From Leptolyngbya boryana PCC 6306 (GTDB lineage: Bacteria; Cyanobacteriota; Cyanobacteriia; Leptolyngbyales; Leptolyngbyaceae): a stretch of DNA of 64,000 nucleotides. The notes beneath the pieces were generated by a model. The model was not told the DNA's origin, made no database searches, and was given only the letters and a program-made list of their open reading frames with translations. This document shows positions 55,351 through 64,000 of the stretch, in pieces. The translations under genes and the position numbers were made by a program. Within the stretch, counting starts at the first letter, position 1; each line of letters opens with the position of its first letter. Location of the stretch: positions 5,102,577-5,166,576 of the forward strand of contig NZ_KB731324.1 of assembly GCF_000353285.1 (NCBI RefSeq), in the 5' to 3' direction.

Positions 55351-55953
55351 GTGAGTATTTTCAGCAAATTACGTGATTTTGTCGGACTCAACGAACCGGT
55401 TGAGTACGAATACGAATATGACGAGATGGACGGGCAAGAGTATCAGTCTCTCTATCAAGAAGAGGCGGCTCCCGCGCCTGCTCCTACAGCAGCAGCTGAA
55501 GAACCCCAATCGCGACGGGATCGTTTTCGCAGTCGAGCTGTGGGAATTGGTAATGAAACAACTGGTGTAGGAACTGCTATGAACAATGTGATTGGAATGC
55601 CCGGTGCTGCAAATGGAATTTCGGAAGTTGTGGTGGTTGAACCCCGCACGTTTGAAGAAATGCCGCAAGTGATTCAGGCTTTGCGTGAGCGCAAGTCTGT
55701 GGTGCTGAATTTGACCATTATGGATCCGGATCAAGCTCAACGCGCAGTTGACTTCGTGGCAGGTGGAACTTACGCGATCGACGGTCATCAAGAGCGCATT
55801 GGCGAAAGCATCTTCTTGTTTACGCCAAGCTGTGTGCAAGTCAGTACGCAAGCAGGTGTCTTGAATGAAGTGCCTCAGCCTGCTCCGGCTCGCCCGCGTA
55901 CCTCGACTCCGACTCCGGCTTGGGGGGCTGAACCAAGAGCTGTTCAAGGTTAA
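55351..55953 (+). CDS. sepF: Cell-division protein SepF (Cdv2)
   Basis: The 200-residue protein helps align FtsZ filaments and tether them to the membrane. It starts with an amphipathic helix (GTG start, [13 protein letters not shown]), followed by an acidic/Pro-Ala linker. The SepF domain (about 90-175) has [39 protein letters not shown] and [14 protein letters not shown]-like text (written [12 protein letters not shown] in the frame). The tail is Pro-rich. It is followed directly by proC, a conserved order. Confidence 0.94.
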   Translation: MSIFSKLRDFVGLNEPVEYEYEYDEMDGQEYQSLYQEEAAPAPAPTAAAEEPQSRRDRFRSRAVGIGNETTGVGTAMNNVIGMPGAANGISEVVVVEPRTFEEMPQVIQALRERKSVVLNLTIMDPDQAQRAVDFVAGGTYAIDGHQERIGESIFLFTPSCVQVSTQAGVLNEVPQPAPARPRTSTPTPAWGAEPRAVQG

Positions 55954-56028
55954 TTGCAGCACTGGATCAAGGGCGAAAGATATGGTAGATCTGTAGCCCT
56001 CTTATCCATTTCGTGCGAGGGCAGTAGA

Positions 56029-56826
56029 TTGGTTAGAAAATTTGGCATGATTGGCGGCGGGATGATGGGCGAAGCGCTCTTGTCCCGCCTTGTTGCTCAG
56101 AAGGTGTTTGAGGCAGACGCGATCGTTGTGAGTGAGCCTTCTCAAGCGAGACAGGAACTTTTAGCGCAACAGTACAACGTTCACGTCACGAATGAGAATC
56201 GGCAAGCGGCAGAGTCGGAGATCGTGCTGCTGGCAGTTAAGCCTCAGATTTTTCCCAAAGTTGCTCAGGAGTTAGCAGGACAAACGCGATCGGCGTTAGT
56301 GATTTCGATTTTGGCAGGCACAACCTTGAAGCAGTTGGAGGCAGCGTTTCCAGGGCAGCCTGTGATTCGAGCGATGCCGAATACGCCAGCCGCAGTTGGA
56401 GCGGGCATGACTGCAATCGCGGGCGGTCAACATGCTGAGAAACATCATCTAGAGCAAGCCACTGAGATTTTAGGCACCGTTGGCAAAGTCGTAGAAGTGC
56501 CAGAGTCGATGCTGGATGCAGTCACAGGATTATCGGGATCGGGGCCAGGATATATTGCGATCGTGATTGAAGCGTTAGCAGATGGCGGTGTGGCAGCAGG
56601 ATTGCCCAGAGCGATCGCGATGGAATTGGCAATTCAAACCGTCAAAGGAACCGCGCAGCTTTTAGACGAAGAGGGAATTCATCCGGGAGTCTTGAAAGAT
56701 CGAGTGACGAGTCCAGGTGGAACGACGATCGCGGGAATTGGAGAGTTAGAGAGAAATGGGGTGCGATCGGCGTTTATTCAGGCAGTGAAGGTGGCGACAG
56801 AGCGATCGAGAGAGTTGGGGCAATAA
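56029..56826 (+). CDS. proC: Pyrroline-5-carboxylate reductase ProC
   Basis: The roughly 265-residue enzyme makes proline from pyrroline-5-carboxylate using NADPH. The Rossmann motif is FGMIGGGMMGEALLSRL. The middle has AMPNTPAAVGAGM, and the signature region has VTGLSGSGPGYIAIVIEAL and RVTSPGGTTIAG. I chose TTG 56029 (reading MVRKFGMIGGG) because GAGG lies nine bases upstream and the family starts there. A TTG right after the sepF stop would add 25 unrelated residues. Confidence 0.93.
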   Translation: MVRKFGMIGGGMMGEALLSRLVAQKVFEADAIVVSEPSQARQELLAQQYNVHVTNENRQAAESEIVLLAVKPQIFPKVAQELAGQTRSALVISILAGTTLKQLEAAFPGQPVIRAMPNTPAAVGAGMTAIAGGQHAEKHHLEQATEILGTVGKVVEVPESMLDAVTGLSGSGPGYIAIVIEALADGGVAAGLPRAIAMELAIQTVKGTAQLLDEEGIHPGVLKDRVTSPGGTTIAGIGELERNGVRSAFIQAVKVATERSRELGQ

Positions 56827-56836
56827 GTTGGGCAAT

Positions 56837-56854
56837 TAGGGAGATGGGGAGATG
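56837..56854. repeat. GGGAGATGGGGAGATG mini-repeat
   Basis: This purine-rich tract just after proC belongs to the same class as the repeats inside the TIR and NTPase genes. Confidence 0.6.
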
Positions 56855-57001
56855 AATTTTGGAAGTTCTATCTTTCTCTCTATCTTCCTGACCTTCATTT
56901 TCCCTTAACGTTCGCTACAGCACTCGTCAGAATTTGTTATCCTCAAGGGCAATTGCCGACATAGGCGCTTCCTCAATCCTCAAGATGAAAGGAGAACTGT
57001 T

Positions 57002-57859
57002 ATGGCGACCTTGGATGAGATTAGAGCCGCGATTGATAGCTACCCTCCTGTTCTAACTTCTGGCGCATTGATGCGGATTGCAGAAAAAGAAGGATGGCGG
57101 GAAGATCGCAGTGAGGGGGGTCATCGGGTTTTTATCTATCCAGATGAGCCGAGCTATGGGCACATCACTTTTAAGTGCCATCAAGAAGGAGCGGATTGTA
57201 ATCGGATTGTGACGCGGCGAAGATTGACTGAAATCTATCAACCCGCATTAGATCGCGCTGCAGAAGATGCGGAACGACAAGAAAGATTGAGACAGACGAT
57301 TAATCAGCTAGAAAGTGTGCTCGCCCAGTGTGAAGCGGATTTTTCGTTGAAAGCTCACCGAAAGTTGGAAGAACTGCAAAAAAGAATCGATCAATACGAA
57401 AGTGATTGTCTAGATGAATGCGAACAGACCATGCAGCAGTTTGTCGATGATTGTCAGCAGGGAGCCTTGGCTGAGAAAGAACAAGAAGTACAACAACTGA
57501 GTCAAGATCTCGTTCTTGCTCGCCAGCAAGTCGAACAATTACAAGCTGAACAACGATCGCTGAATCAATCTCTCTCAGTTGCAGAGCAAAAAGGTGATGA
57601 GTTGCGTCAATCCTTGGCGATCGCTCATCGCACTGTAGAAACAAAAGAACGGGATTTAGCGATCGCTCAATCTCAGATCGCCGCGCTCAAGCAAGCTTTG
57701 CAGGAGAAAGAGGCACAAATTGAACTAACTAAGAATCAAGCTCATAGCCGTTTTGTTCGGCTGAAGCGAAGCATGATGTTGGTCTGCTTCGTGTTGATGG
57801 GATTAGTCGGAGCATTGATGTTCCGAGCCTGGTTCTCGGCTGTCCCAATTCAGCGATAA
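57002..57859 (+). CDS. HicA-like domain fused to coiled coil and membrane anchor
   Basis: The 285-residue protein has an N-terminal domain (about 18-80) resembling HicA toxin folds: RIAEKEGWREDRSEGGHRVF, then YGHITFKC and a basic C-terminal helix RIVTRRRLTEIY. The middle (about 90-250) is a long coiled coil rich in Gln/Glu. The C-terminus (about 256-276, MMLVCFVLMGLVGALMFRAW) is a membrane anchor. The HicA catalytic His appears to be in EGGHRVF. The function is unknown; it could be an envelope-linked scaffold or nuclease. Confidence 0.75.
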   Translation: MATLDEIRAAIDSYPPVLTSGALMRIAEKEGWREDRSEGGHRVFIYPDEPSYGHITFKCHQEGADCNRIVTRRRLTEIYQPALDRAAEDAERQERLRQTINQLESVLAQCEADFSLKAHRKLEELQKRIDQYESDCLDECEQTMQQFVDDCQQGALAEKEQEVQQLSQDLVLARQQVEQLQAEQRSLNQSLSVAEQKGDELRQSLAIAHRTVETKERDLAIAQSQIAALKQALQEKEAQIELTKNQAHSRFVRLKRSMMLVCFVLMGLVGALMFRAWFSAVPIQR

Positions 57860-57860
57860 A

Positions 57861-57894
57861 ACAAAACCCCGCTTTCCAGAAGGACGCAACGGGG
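57861..57894 (-). terminator. Terminator between HicA-like gene and amino-acid ABC gene
   Basis: CCCCG (57867-57871) and CGGGG (57890-57894) form a short stem; the minus-strand continuation is TTTTGTTTT. It likely ends the minus-strand ATPase transcript and may act weakly for the plus-strand gene. Confidence 0.6.
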
Positions 57895-58030
57895 CAAAAG
57901 ACGCAGTTAGGAGGTATCTATATAGCCTTCACCTTAACCAAAGAAATTCCGAAATCCCGTTCTCTTAAGGTGTTCTTAACGTCTCGGAATAAATTTGGTA
58001 GGGAGATGGGAAGCGGTTGACTAGTAAAAG

Positions 58031-58786
58031 CTAAATCATTTGAGCTTGCCGCATACGGCTGAGAAAAGTATGTAGTCGATCGCTGTTTGGATTTGTCAAA
58101 ACTTCCCGTGCTAGTCCTTCTTCAACAACTCGACCTTGATCAAGGAACATTACTCGATTCGCGACATCTCGCGCAAACTGGATTTCATGAGTCACAACCA
58201 CCATTGTCATGCCTTCTTCAGCTAATCGACGCATCACTGCTAGGACTTCACCGACTAGCTCAGGATCAAGGGCGCTCGTTGGCTCATCAAAGAGCATAAT
58301 TTGAGGCTCCATACAGAGACTTCTGGCGATCGCAACTCGCTGCCGTTGTCCGCCTGAAAGCTGCTCTGGATACATCTCTGCTTTGTCTGCTAAGCCAACT
58401 TCTTGAAGATAGTACTTTGCCCGCTCTTTGCTCTCGCTTCGAGAAATCTTGAGAACTTGTTGAGGAGCTAAGGTGAGATTCTCTAGCACACTCAAATGTG
58501 GAAAGAGATTGAACTGTTGAAAGACCATTCCGATTCGCGATCGCACCTCTTTCAACTCCCGTGATGAAAGCTGTGGCTTAGAAATTTCTAAATCACTGAT
58601 CACAATCTTTCCGCGATCGACCGTTTCCAATCGATTCAAACATCGCAGCAGAGTACTTTTACCGCATCCCGACGAACCAATAATCGATAGAACTTCACCC
58701 GCATCCACATAGCCACTGATACCTTGCAGTACAGGCAGCGATCCGAAACTCTTCTCTAGGTTGTCAAACTGAATTGCGTGCTTCAT
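58031..58786 (-). CDS. Polar amino-acid ABC transporter ATPase
   Basis: The 251-residue protein from the ATG at 58786 (MKHAIQFDNLEKSFGSLPVL) is a GlnQ/ArtP-type ATPase. Walker A is GSSGCGKST, the signature is LSGGQRQRVAIARSL, Walker B is IMLFDEPTSALD and the switch His is in VTHEIQF. It should power the fused binding-protein/permease encoded divergently next to it. The pair resembles the BgtA/BgtB basic-amino-acid and glutamine system of cyanobacteria; I leave the symbols unassigned. Confidence 0.93.
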   Translation of the reverse strand: MKHAIQFDNLEKSFGSLPVLQGISGYVDAGEVLSIIGSSGCGKSTLLRCLNRLETVDRGKIVISDLEISKPQLSSRELKEVRSRIGMVFQQFNLFPHLSVLENLTLAPQQVLKISRSESKERAKYYLQEVGLADKAEMYPEQLSGGQRQRVAIARSLCMEPQIMLFDEPTSALDPELVGEVLAVMRRLAEEGMTMVVVTHEIQFARDVANRVMFLDQGRVVEEGLAREVLTNPNSDRLHTFLSRMRQAQMI

Positions 58787-58894
58787 GGGAGTAAAATAAA
58801 ACGCGATCGAGAAGGCTGACATGTCCCTCCAGACAGAATTATCGCGATTGAGAATCATTCATTAATATATAGGAAAAAACTAAACGTACTTCCT

Positions 58895-60388
58895 ATGAAA
58901 TGGCGTGCAATTGCTTTAGCTCTGATTTGTACATTGTTCGTTGTCTTGAATCCGCTGCGATCGCTCAGTCAGCCCGTCCTCAATATTGCGGTCGAGCCTG
59001 TGTATGCCCCATTTGAGTTTCGTAACGGAGCGGGAGAGCTTCAAGGATTTGATATTGATTTGATTCGAGAGATTGGTAAAGTCGCCGGGTTTGGGGTGCG
59101 ATTTCAGAATATTTCTTTTGATGGAATTATTCCATCCTTACAGGCGGGAACAGTTGATGCAGCGGTCGGGGCAATGACGATTACACCTGCAAGGTCAGAG
59201 GTCGTTTCATTCTCGCGCCCTTACTTTAAGGCAGGACTCGCGATCGCGTCTCCAAAAAGTCAGCCTATTGGTTCGCTAGAAGAACTGAACGGCAAAACGA
59301 TCGCAGTGCAAATCGGAACGACAGGAGCGCAAACTGCACAGAAGATTCCGAATGCTCAGATTCGGACGTTTGATGCCTCTGTGATAGCTCTGCAAGAACT
59401 GAAAAATGGCAATGTTGCGGCTGTGGTTCATGATGCGCCGATTCTGCAATACGCGCTCAAAACGGGGAACTTGCAAAATATTCAGGTCAGTGGTCAGCTT
59501 TTGACAGAGGAGTACTTGGGCATTCCAACTCCGAAAAACTCCCCGAACTTAGAGCGAATCAATCAAGGGTTAGGCACGATTCTCAGCAATGGAACATACC
59601 GAACGATTTATCGCAAATGGTTTAATACAGAGCCACCTGCTTTACCCGAAGCAGTTCCAAATGCGACGAATCAGACCCAGTCGAACTGGTTCACAACCAT
59701 TACGAGCGCACTTCCGCTTCTTTTAGCAGGAACGTTGATTACGCTGCAACTGGCTGTGATTTCGATTGCCATTGGTTTAGTTGCTGGTTCATTGATTGGG
59801 ATTGCTCGTCTTTCAAAAACAAAGCCAGTTCGGTGGTTAGCCAGAGCTTATGTTGATTTCTTTCGAGGTACACCGTTGCTGGTTCAGATTTTTATGATCT
59901 ATTTCGGCATTCCGGCTTTGATTCAAGAACTGGGGATAGAGTTTAGCTTCGATCGCTTTATTGCTGCTGTCGTTGCCTTGAGTTTGAATAGTGCCGCTTA
60001 CATTGCTGAAATTGTACGCGCGGGAATTGTCTCGATCGAGGTAGGACAAACCGAAGCAGCAGCGTCTTTAGGGCTGGATACTACTCAAACTCTACGGTAT
60101 GTGATCTTTCCGCAAGCCTTGCGTCGGATGTTACCGCCCTTGGGAAATACGTTTATCTCGTTGCTCAAGGACACAACTTTGGTCGCGATTATTGGATTTG
60201 AGGAGCTTTTTCGCCAAGGACAGTTGATTGTTGCTGAGAACTATCGACCCTTTGAGCTTTATGCGATCGTGTCTTTGATCTATCTTGCCTTGACCTTACT
60301 GTCATCTCAACTCTTTAGCTATCTGGAGCGACGTATGAATCCAGTACATCACGTTCAGAAACGCGATCGAGCCGTTGTACCCCAATAA
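58895..60388 (+). CDS. Fused amino-acid binding protein and ABC permease (GlnH-GlnP)
   Basis: The 497-residue protein has a signal segment (1-25), a periplasmic binding domain (about 28-245; VYAPFEFRNGAGELQGFDID) and a permease domain with about five helices (about 265-485). The permease part has RGTPLLVQIFMIYFG and the EAA loop EVGQTEAAASLGLDTTQTL. The fusion tethers the binding protein to its channel. It is divergent from the ATPase gene with a 108-bp promoter region. The BgtB-like role is an inference. Confidence 0.92.
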   Translation: MKWRAIALALICTLFVVLNPLRSLSQPVLNIAVEPVYAPFEFRNGAGELQGFDIDLIREIGKVAGFGVRFQNISFDGIIPSLQAGTVDAAVGAMTITPARSEVVSFSRPYFKAGLAIASPKSQPIGSLEELNGKTIAVQIGTTGAQTAQKIPNAQIRTFDASVIALQELKNGNVAAVVHDAPILQYALKTGNLQNIQVSGQLLTEEYLGIPTPKNSPNLERINQGLGTILSNGTYRTIYRKWFNTEPPALPEAVPNATNQTQSNWFTTITSALPLLLAGTLITLQLAVISIAIGLVAGSLIGIARLSKTKPVRWLARAYVDFFRGTPLLVQIFMIYFGIPALIQELGIEFSFDRFIAAVVALSLNSAAYIAEIVRAGIVSIEVGQTEAAASLGLDTTQTLRYVIFPQALRRMLPPLGNTFISLLKDTTLVAIIGFEELFRQGQLIVAENYRPFELYAIVSLIYLALTLLSSQLFSYLERRMNPVHHVQKRDRAVVPQ

Positions 60389-60420
60389 AATCTGAGAAGA
60401 CGATCTGCTACTAGTTCATC

Positions 60421-60448
60421 CCCCACTCCCCATCTCCCTACTCCCCAA
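60421..60448. repeat. CCCCACTCCCCATCTCCC mini-repeat
   Basis: This intergenic pyrimidine-rich tract is of the same class as the CCCCACT heptamers and the tracts inside two coding regions of this window. Confidence 0.65.
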
Positions 60449-60577
60449 GCTGAATGCGCTTACCCCCGCCCCCTTCAAAACCCAGAACAAAGCCCCTATT
60501 GCCGATCAAGCCTGAGTTTGTCAAATTGCAAATCAGTTCCGGGCAATCTATAAAGAGTAAATTCCCTGGGATCTGTT

Positions 60578-61471
60578 ATGACAGTTCGTAGACGGTTTAT
60601 TCTTCAGACTGGAACCAGTTTTCTCATGACCACAGGCGTGCAGGGCTGTCTTCAGACTTCTCAAAACCCGCTACAAGGTCAGCCCACGCTCAAAATTAGT
60701 CAAGCGCTCACCCATCAGATCCAGCGTCGAGGCTATCTCCAAGTTGCGACTGAGGACAATTATGCTCCTTTCGAGTTTTTACTCAACGGTAAACCAGCGG
60801 GCTTTAACCACGCACTGTTTGCACGGCTTCAGCAACTTGTGCCTTTTAAAATTCAACAAAGTATTGTGCCCTGGCAGGGTATTCTGCCTGGTGTGAATTA
60901 TGGCAAATACGATGTCGCACTCACCGCCGTTGGGATCACTGACGAACGCGCCAGATTTCTCGACTTTACAATCCCGATCGCAGAATCCACGATCGCCTAT
61001 ATCAAACGTAAAGGAGACTCCTCGATTCAAAGTCTTCGCTCCCTCTCTGGGAAAACCCTGGGAGTACAACAAGGAGGAATCTCGGCGGCGGCTGTACCCG
61101 ACTTATCAGCCGAGTTAGAAAAACAAGGCGGCAAGATCGGACAAGTTAAAGAGTATCGAGGATTTACAGAAGCATATCAGGATTTGGTTAATCAAAAATT
61201 AGATGCAGTGCTGCATAATATTGTGTCGTTGTCTCTACTCGTCGATGAAAAACCTGCCATTTTTGAGATGGGAGAGCGAGTTGGGCGCAAATCATATGCA
61301 GCTTGGGCAGTGAAGAAAGGCGATCGAGAATTACTAGATTTTTTGAACCAATTTTTACAACAGCAACAGCAGCAGGGAGAACTGAAAAAGCTCCAGCAAG
61401 ACTGGTTCAAAATGACATTTGAAAACCTTCCCAATGTTCCTTTGTTACCTGGCGATCGCCCCATCTCATAA
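60578..61471 (+). CDS. Amino-acid-type solute-binding lipoprotein
   Basis: The 297-residue protein has a twin-arginine-like N-terminus (TVRRRFILQTG), a hydrophobic core and a lipobox-like Cys (TTGVQGC). The binding domain has LQVATEDNYAPFEFLLNGKP, VALTAVGITDERARFLDF and a C-terminal polyglutamine stretch. It is not beside transporter genes but 45 bp before a Cache histidine kinase. That suggests a periplasmic receptor that signals through the kinase (inference). Confidence 0.85.
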   Translation: MTVRRRFILQTGTSFLMTTGVQGCLQTSQNPLQGQPTLKISQALTHQIQRRGYLQVATEDNYAPFEFLLNGKPAGFNHALFARLQQLVPFKIQQSIVPWQGILPGVNYGKYDVALTAVGITDERARFLDFTIPIAESTIAYIKRKGDSSIQSLRSLSGKTLGVQQGGISAAAVPDLSAELEKQGGKIGQVKEYRGFTEAYQDLVNQKLDAVLHNIVSLSLLVDEKPAIFEMGERVGRKSYAAWAVKKGDRELLDFLNQFLQQQQQQGELKKLQQDWFKMTFENLPNVPLLPGDRPIS

Positions 61472-61516
61472 AATCTCTTCCTGTCTGAATTCGCACTCTT
61501 CCTTGTCTTATTCCTC

Positions 61517-63382
61517 ATGCGTTTTAATCCCCCAAATCTAGCTGCTCATCAACGCAATTTACTGGTTCGCTTATTGATTGCTAGCGTGATACTCCTTGTG
61601 AGTAGTGGAGCGTACTACAGCTATCAATTAGTGCGCAATTCGATGCTCGAAAGTTTGAAGAAAAATGTTTTTCTCGAACTATCGCAGGGGCGAGATAGCC
61701 TCGATCACTGGCTCTCCAATCAGAAAATTCACATTGAAACTCTGGCAAATACGGAGCAAGTGAAATCGATGAATTGGGAAACGACTGAACCTTACTTAAA
61801 GGCGGAAACATTACGATTAAGTGATGTCTACGCGATCGCAGTGGGTAAACCGGACGGATGGCGCAATGTTGTGGGAGGTAAGCCTGCTAATGTATCCGAT
61901 CGCGCATATTTTCAGAAAGTGATGCAAGGGATTACAAATGTCAGTGATCCGATTATCAGCCGAGCAAACAATACCCCTACCTTGGCGATTGCCGCTCCCA
62001 TTCGCCAGGGATTTGATACGAATAGTACGCCGATCGGAGAGATTCACACTCTAGTCCGCTTAGATCGCGTTAATCGAGTGGTAAGCAGCGTGAAATATGG
62101 CAATCACAGCTATGCTTTTGCGATCGACTCTCAAGGGCAGATTGTTACGCATACGAGCCATACTGATAATCACGCTCATGTGCACTTTCATGAGAGTGAG
62201 TTGTTGAAAGCGCTCCCTCAGATGAGCAAAAGCAAAGAGAGCGTTGAGTTGGTAAAGGTCGCCAATCAGATGTACTATCTGGCTTATCTCCCCCTTCAGG
62301 AGGTAGAGTGGGCATTGGCATTGGTCATTCCCAAAGAGGATATCGAGTCGCAGGTGCAATTTCTCGACATGATTGCTCTAATTGTGGCGGGAATGGCAGT
62401 GGCTCTGTTAGCCATTCTGGTGCAGGTGCAGGCGATGGAGCAAAGACATCTTAAGAAATCCAATGAACTTCTCGAAAAGCGAGTAGAAGCACGTACCAAA
62501 GAGTTGTCGGATGCAATGACAAAGCTTCAGCAGTCGCAACTGCGGATGATTCAGAGCGAGAAGATGTCTGCACTGGGTAATTTAGTCGCAGGGGTGGCGC
62601 ATGAGATTAATAACCCTGTCAATTTTATTCACGGCAATATTACTTATGTGGATGAGTATACTCAAGCTCTCTTGCACTTGATTCAGCTTTATCAAGAGCA
62701 GTTTCCCGATGGGTCTAAGTCGATTCAAGAGTATTTAGCAGAAATTGATTTTGAGTTTCTCGCGCAGGATTTAGAGAAGACCCTAGCTTCTATGCGGATC
62801 GGAACCGATCGCATTAAAGAAATTGTGCTTTCTCTGCGTAATTTCTCACGGTTAGATGAAGCAGAAGTCAAACCCGTCAATCTGCATGACGGAATTGATA
62901 GTACTTTACTGATTTTGCAACATCGCTTAAAAGCAACACCGGATCAAGCTGCTGTAGAAGTGGTGAAGGACTATGGAGATTTGCCATTCGTTGATTGCTA
63001 TGCGAGCCAACTGAATCAGGTTTTTATGAACATTTTGGCAAATGCACTAGATGCGATGGAAGACCAGCGCGGTCTGTCTCACTCTCAGCCTTGTACGATT
63101 CGGATTAAGACGAAAAAGCTGGAGCACGGGAGAGTTCAGATCGCGATCGCAGACAATGGCCCCGGAATTCCTCCAGAAGTTCAGCCCCGTATCTTTGATC
63201 CGTTTTTTACGACAAAATCGATCGGTAAAGGAACGGGAATGGGGATGTCGATTAGCTATCAGATTGTGACTGAACGACATCAAGGCAAATTGTACTGTGT
63301 GTCTGAAGTGGGCAAAGGAACAGAGTTTTTCCTTGAGATTCCGATTCGTCAGGGGGCGGTGCTCGCTGCTACAGTTTCTTGA
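61517..63382 (+). CDS. Membrane sensor histidine kinase with Cache domain
   Basis: The 621-residue protein has a membrane helix at about 15-35, a periplasmic double-Cache region (about 40-285; VYAIAVGKPDGWRNVV, AYFQKVMQGITNVSDPIIS) and a second helix (about 288-310). A coiled coil precedes the transmitter. The phosphoacceptor motif is [16 protein letters not shown], and after a 70-residue insertion comes [19 protein letters not shown]. The ATPase has NQVFMNILANALDAM, ADNGPGIP and KGTGMGMSISYQIV. It is closely related to the kinase at 42410-43783. Cotranscription with the binding lipoprotein is likely. Confidence 0.92.
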   Translation: MRFNPPNLAAHQRNLLVRLLIASVILLVSSGAYYSYQLVRNSMLESLKKNVFLELSQGRDSLDHWLSNQKIHIETLANTEQVKSMNWETTEPYLKAETLRLSDVYAIAVGKPDGWRNVVGGKPANVSDRAYFQKVMQGITNVSDPIISRANNTPTLAIAAPIRQGFDTNSTPIGEIHTLVRLDRVNRVVSSVKYGNHSYAFAIDSQGQIVTHTSHTDNHAHVHFHESELLKALPQMSKSKESVELVKVANQMYYLAYLPLQEVEWALALVIPKEDIESQVQFLDMIALIVAGMAVALLAILVQVQAMEQRHLKKSNELLEKRVEARTKELSDAMTKLQQSQLRMIQSEKMSALGNLVAGVAHEINNPVNFIHGNITYVDEYTQALLHLIQLYQEQFPDGSKSIQEYLAEIDFEFLAQDLEKTLASMRIGTDRIKEIVLSLRNFSRLDEAEVKPVNLHDGIDSTLLILQHRLKATPDQAAVEVVKDYGDLPFVDCYASQLNQVFMNILANALDAMEDQRGLSHSQPCTIRIKTKKLEHGRVQIAIADNGPGIPPEVQPRIFDPFFTTKSIGKGTGMGMSISYQIVTERHQGKLYCVSEVGKGTEFFLEIPIRQGAVLAATVS

Positions 63383-63471
63383 GCATTGTGCAGTTGTCGA
63401 TAGGAATTGATAGGCTTGCAATGAAATCGAATCTTTGAGTTTATCGATCAGCAAACTTGAACTTCCTTATC

Positions 63472-63774
63472 TCAAAGCAGAAATCTCAATCGTACAAATG
63501 AAGTAAATTTTGCAATGGTTGCCACGACTTGTAGGATCTCTGTTGAACTATCGATCTGCTGCTTCAATTGCTGCATCTGTTCCACGTCCGCATCTGTACA
63601 AATTATCCCCTCTTTCAAGATTGCTAATCTAGCTTTAGAAAACAGAGCCATTGCGCGATCGCGTTCCTTCTTTAACTGCACCTGCTCATCAAAATCTGCT
63701 TGTCGATAACGAATCTCGATTTTACTCAACAGCTCAGATGCTTGCTGAAAGAAAAGCTCATTTTTCTCGGACAT
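63472..63774 (-). CDS. Small coiled-coil protein of unknown function
   Basis: The 100-residue protein from the ATG at 63774 (MSEKNELFFQQASELLSKIE) is helical and charged, with a likely coiled coil at about 5-85. GGAG lies nine bases before the start. It begins 2 bp after the stop of the upstream gene, so the pair is cotranscribed. The family is not recognised. Confidence 0.65.
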   Translation of the reverse strand: MSEKNELFFQQASELLSKIEIRYRQADFDEQVQLKKERDRAMALFSKARLAILKEGIICTDADVEQMQQLKQQIDSSTEILQVVATIAKFTSFVRLRFLL

Positions 63775-63776
63775 CT

Positions 63777-63998
63777 CTATTTCTCCAAATTCCGAATCCC
63801 AACTTCTGCACCGCGATCGGGAATTCGACTTCCAGCGGCGGCATTGGCTCGATCGAGTAATTTCTGCGCTACTCCACGCCACAACGGGTCAGTTTGAATT
63901 TCCGAGACAATTCGCGTTGCTTTCGTTCTGAGGGTTGTATAGTCTCGTCCTGTAAAGGTAGATGCAGTCGTCAAAATTCTGGGAATCAAAGCATTCAT
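63777..63998 (-). CDS. Small protein at the window edge, possibly partial
   Basis: This 73-residue frame begins MNALIPRILTTASTFTGRDY two bases from the window end. It may start here or be the C-terminal part of a longer gene. It has no recognised domain; the C-terminal half is basic and helical (WRGVAQKLLDRANAAAG). It is directly followed by the coiled-coil gene. Confidence 0.5.
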   Translation of the reverse strand: MNALIPRILTTASTFTGRDYTTLRTKATRIVSEIQTDPLWRGVAQKLLDRANAAAGSRIPDRGAEVGIRNLEK

Positions 63999-64000
63999 CT

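Overview
The window is chromosomal DNA from a cyanobacterium, probably a filamentous Leptolyngbya- or Nostoc-like lineage (inference). The evidence is the very frequent HIP1 octamer GCGATCGC, the pipX-pipY-sepF-proC cluster, a primary sigma factor of the SigA type, hormogonium-polysaccharide-like glycosyltransferases, an XisI protein, CCCCACT-type heptamer repeats and large multi-PAS/GAF hybrid kinases. No rRNA, tRNA or CRISPR array was recognised.

Layout. 1-5.6 kb: alpha/beta hydrolase, degenerate amidase/glucosaminidase, glycosyltransferase, glutathionyl-hydroquinone-reductase-like GST and an MBL-fold hydrolase, ending in a 221-bp MITE-like structured repeat. 5.9-9.3 kb: minus-strand pair of a PpiC-type isomerase and a cyclic-nucleotide-binding/C39-like ABC exporter. 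9.6-16.6 kb: 1-Cys peroxiredoxin, a fused tandem MarR regulator, a GT-C membrane glycosyltransferase, a WD40 protein, an SH3b protein, an FMN reductase and a methyltransferase. 16.7-22 kb: a 1771-residue hybrid histidine kinase with an N-terminal ribbon-helix-helix domain. 22-25.7 kb: radC, a peptidoglycan-binding protein, family-4 uracil-DNA glycosylase, a phosphoribosyltransferase and a small membrane protein. 25.7-29.5 kb: an hpsN-hpsO-hpsP-like glycosyltransferase operon with a RelE/ParE-like toxin-antitoxin pair between hpsO and hpsP.

29.6-35.7 kb is the most accessory-looking region. It holds an HNH nuclease with an overlapping partner, a TIR-STAND NTPase, a second copy of the structured repeat, a small helical protein, a 942-residue STAND NTPase carrying about 174 residues of GxAx glycine-zipper repeats, and a solitary XisI. 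I regard this as the best candidate for an undescribed system: two STAND-type NTPases, one with a TIR (NADase-type) effector and one with a putative membrane-active repeat domain, both carrying in-frame mini-repeat insertions.

35.7-42.4 kb: two head-to-head sugar-binding lipoproteins with one permease pair, yebC and a UbiH-like flavin hydroxylase. 42.4-45.5 kb: a PAS histidine kinase and a PAS protein separated by a complete IS4-family element with an 11-bp target duplication. 45.8-50.3 kb: a translationally coupled FAD/NAD(P)-binding protein, MFS transporter and GST, then queC. 50.7-56.8 kb: housekeeping genes (pseudo-receiver, sigA, folA, pipX-pipY, sepF, proC). 57-64 kb: a HicA-like coiled-coil membrane protein, a divergent amino-acid ABC transporter, a binding-protein plus Cache-kinase pair, and two small proteins at the edge.
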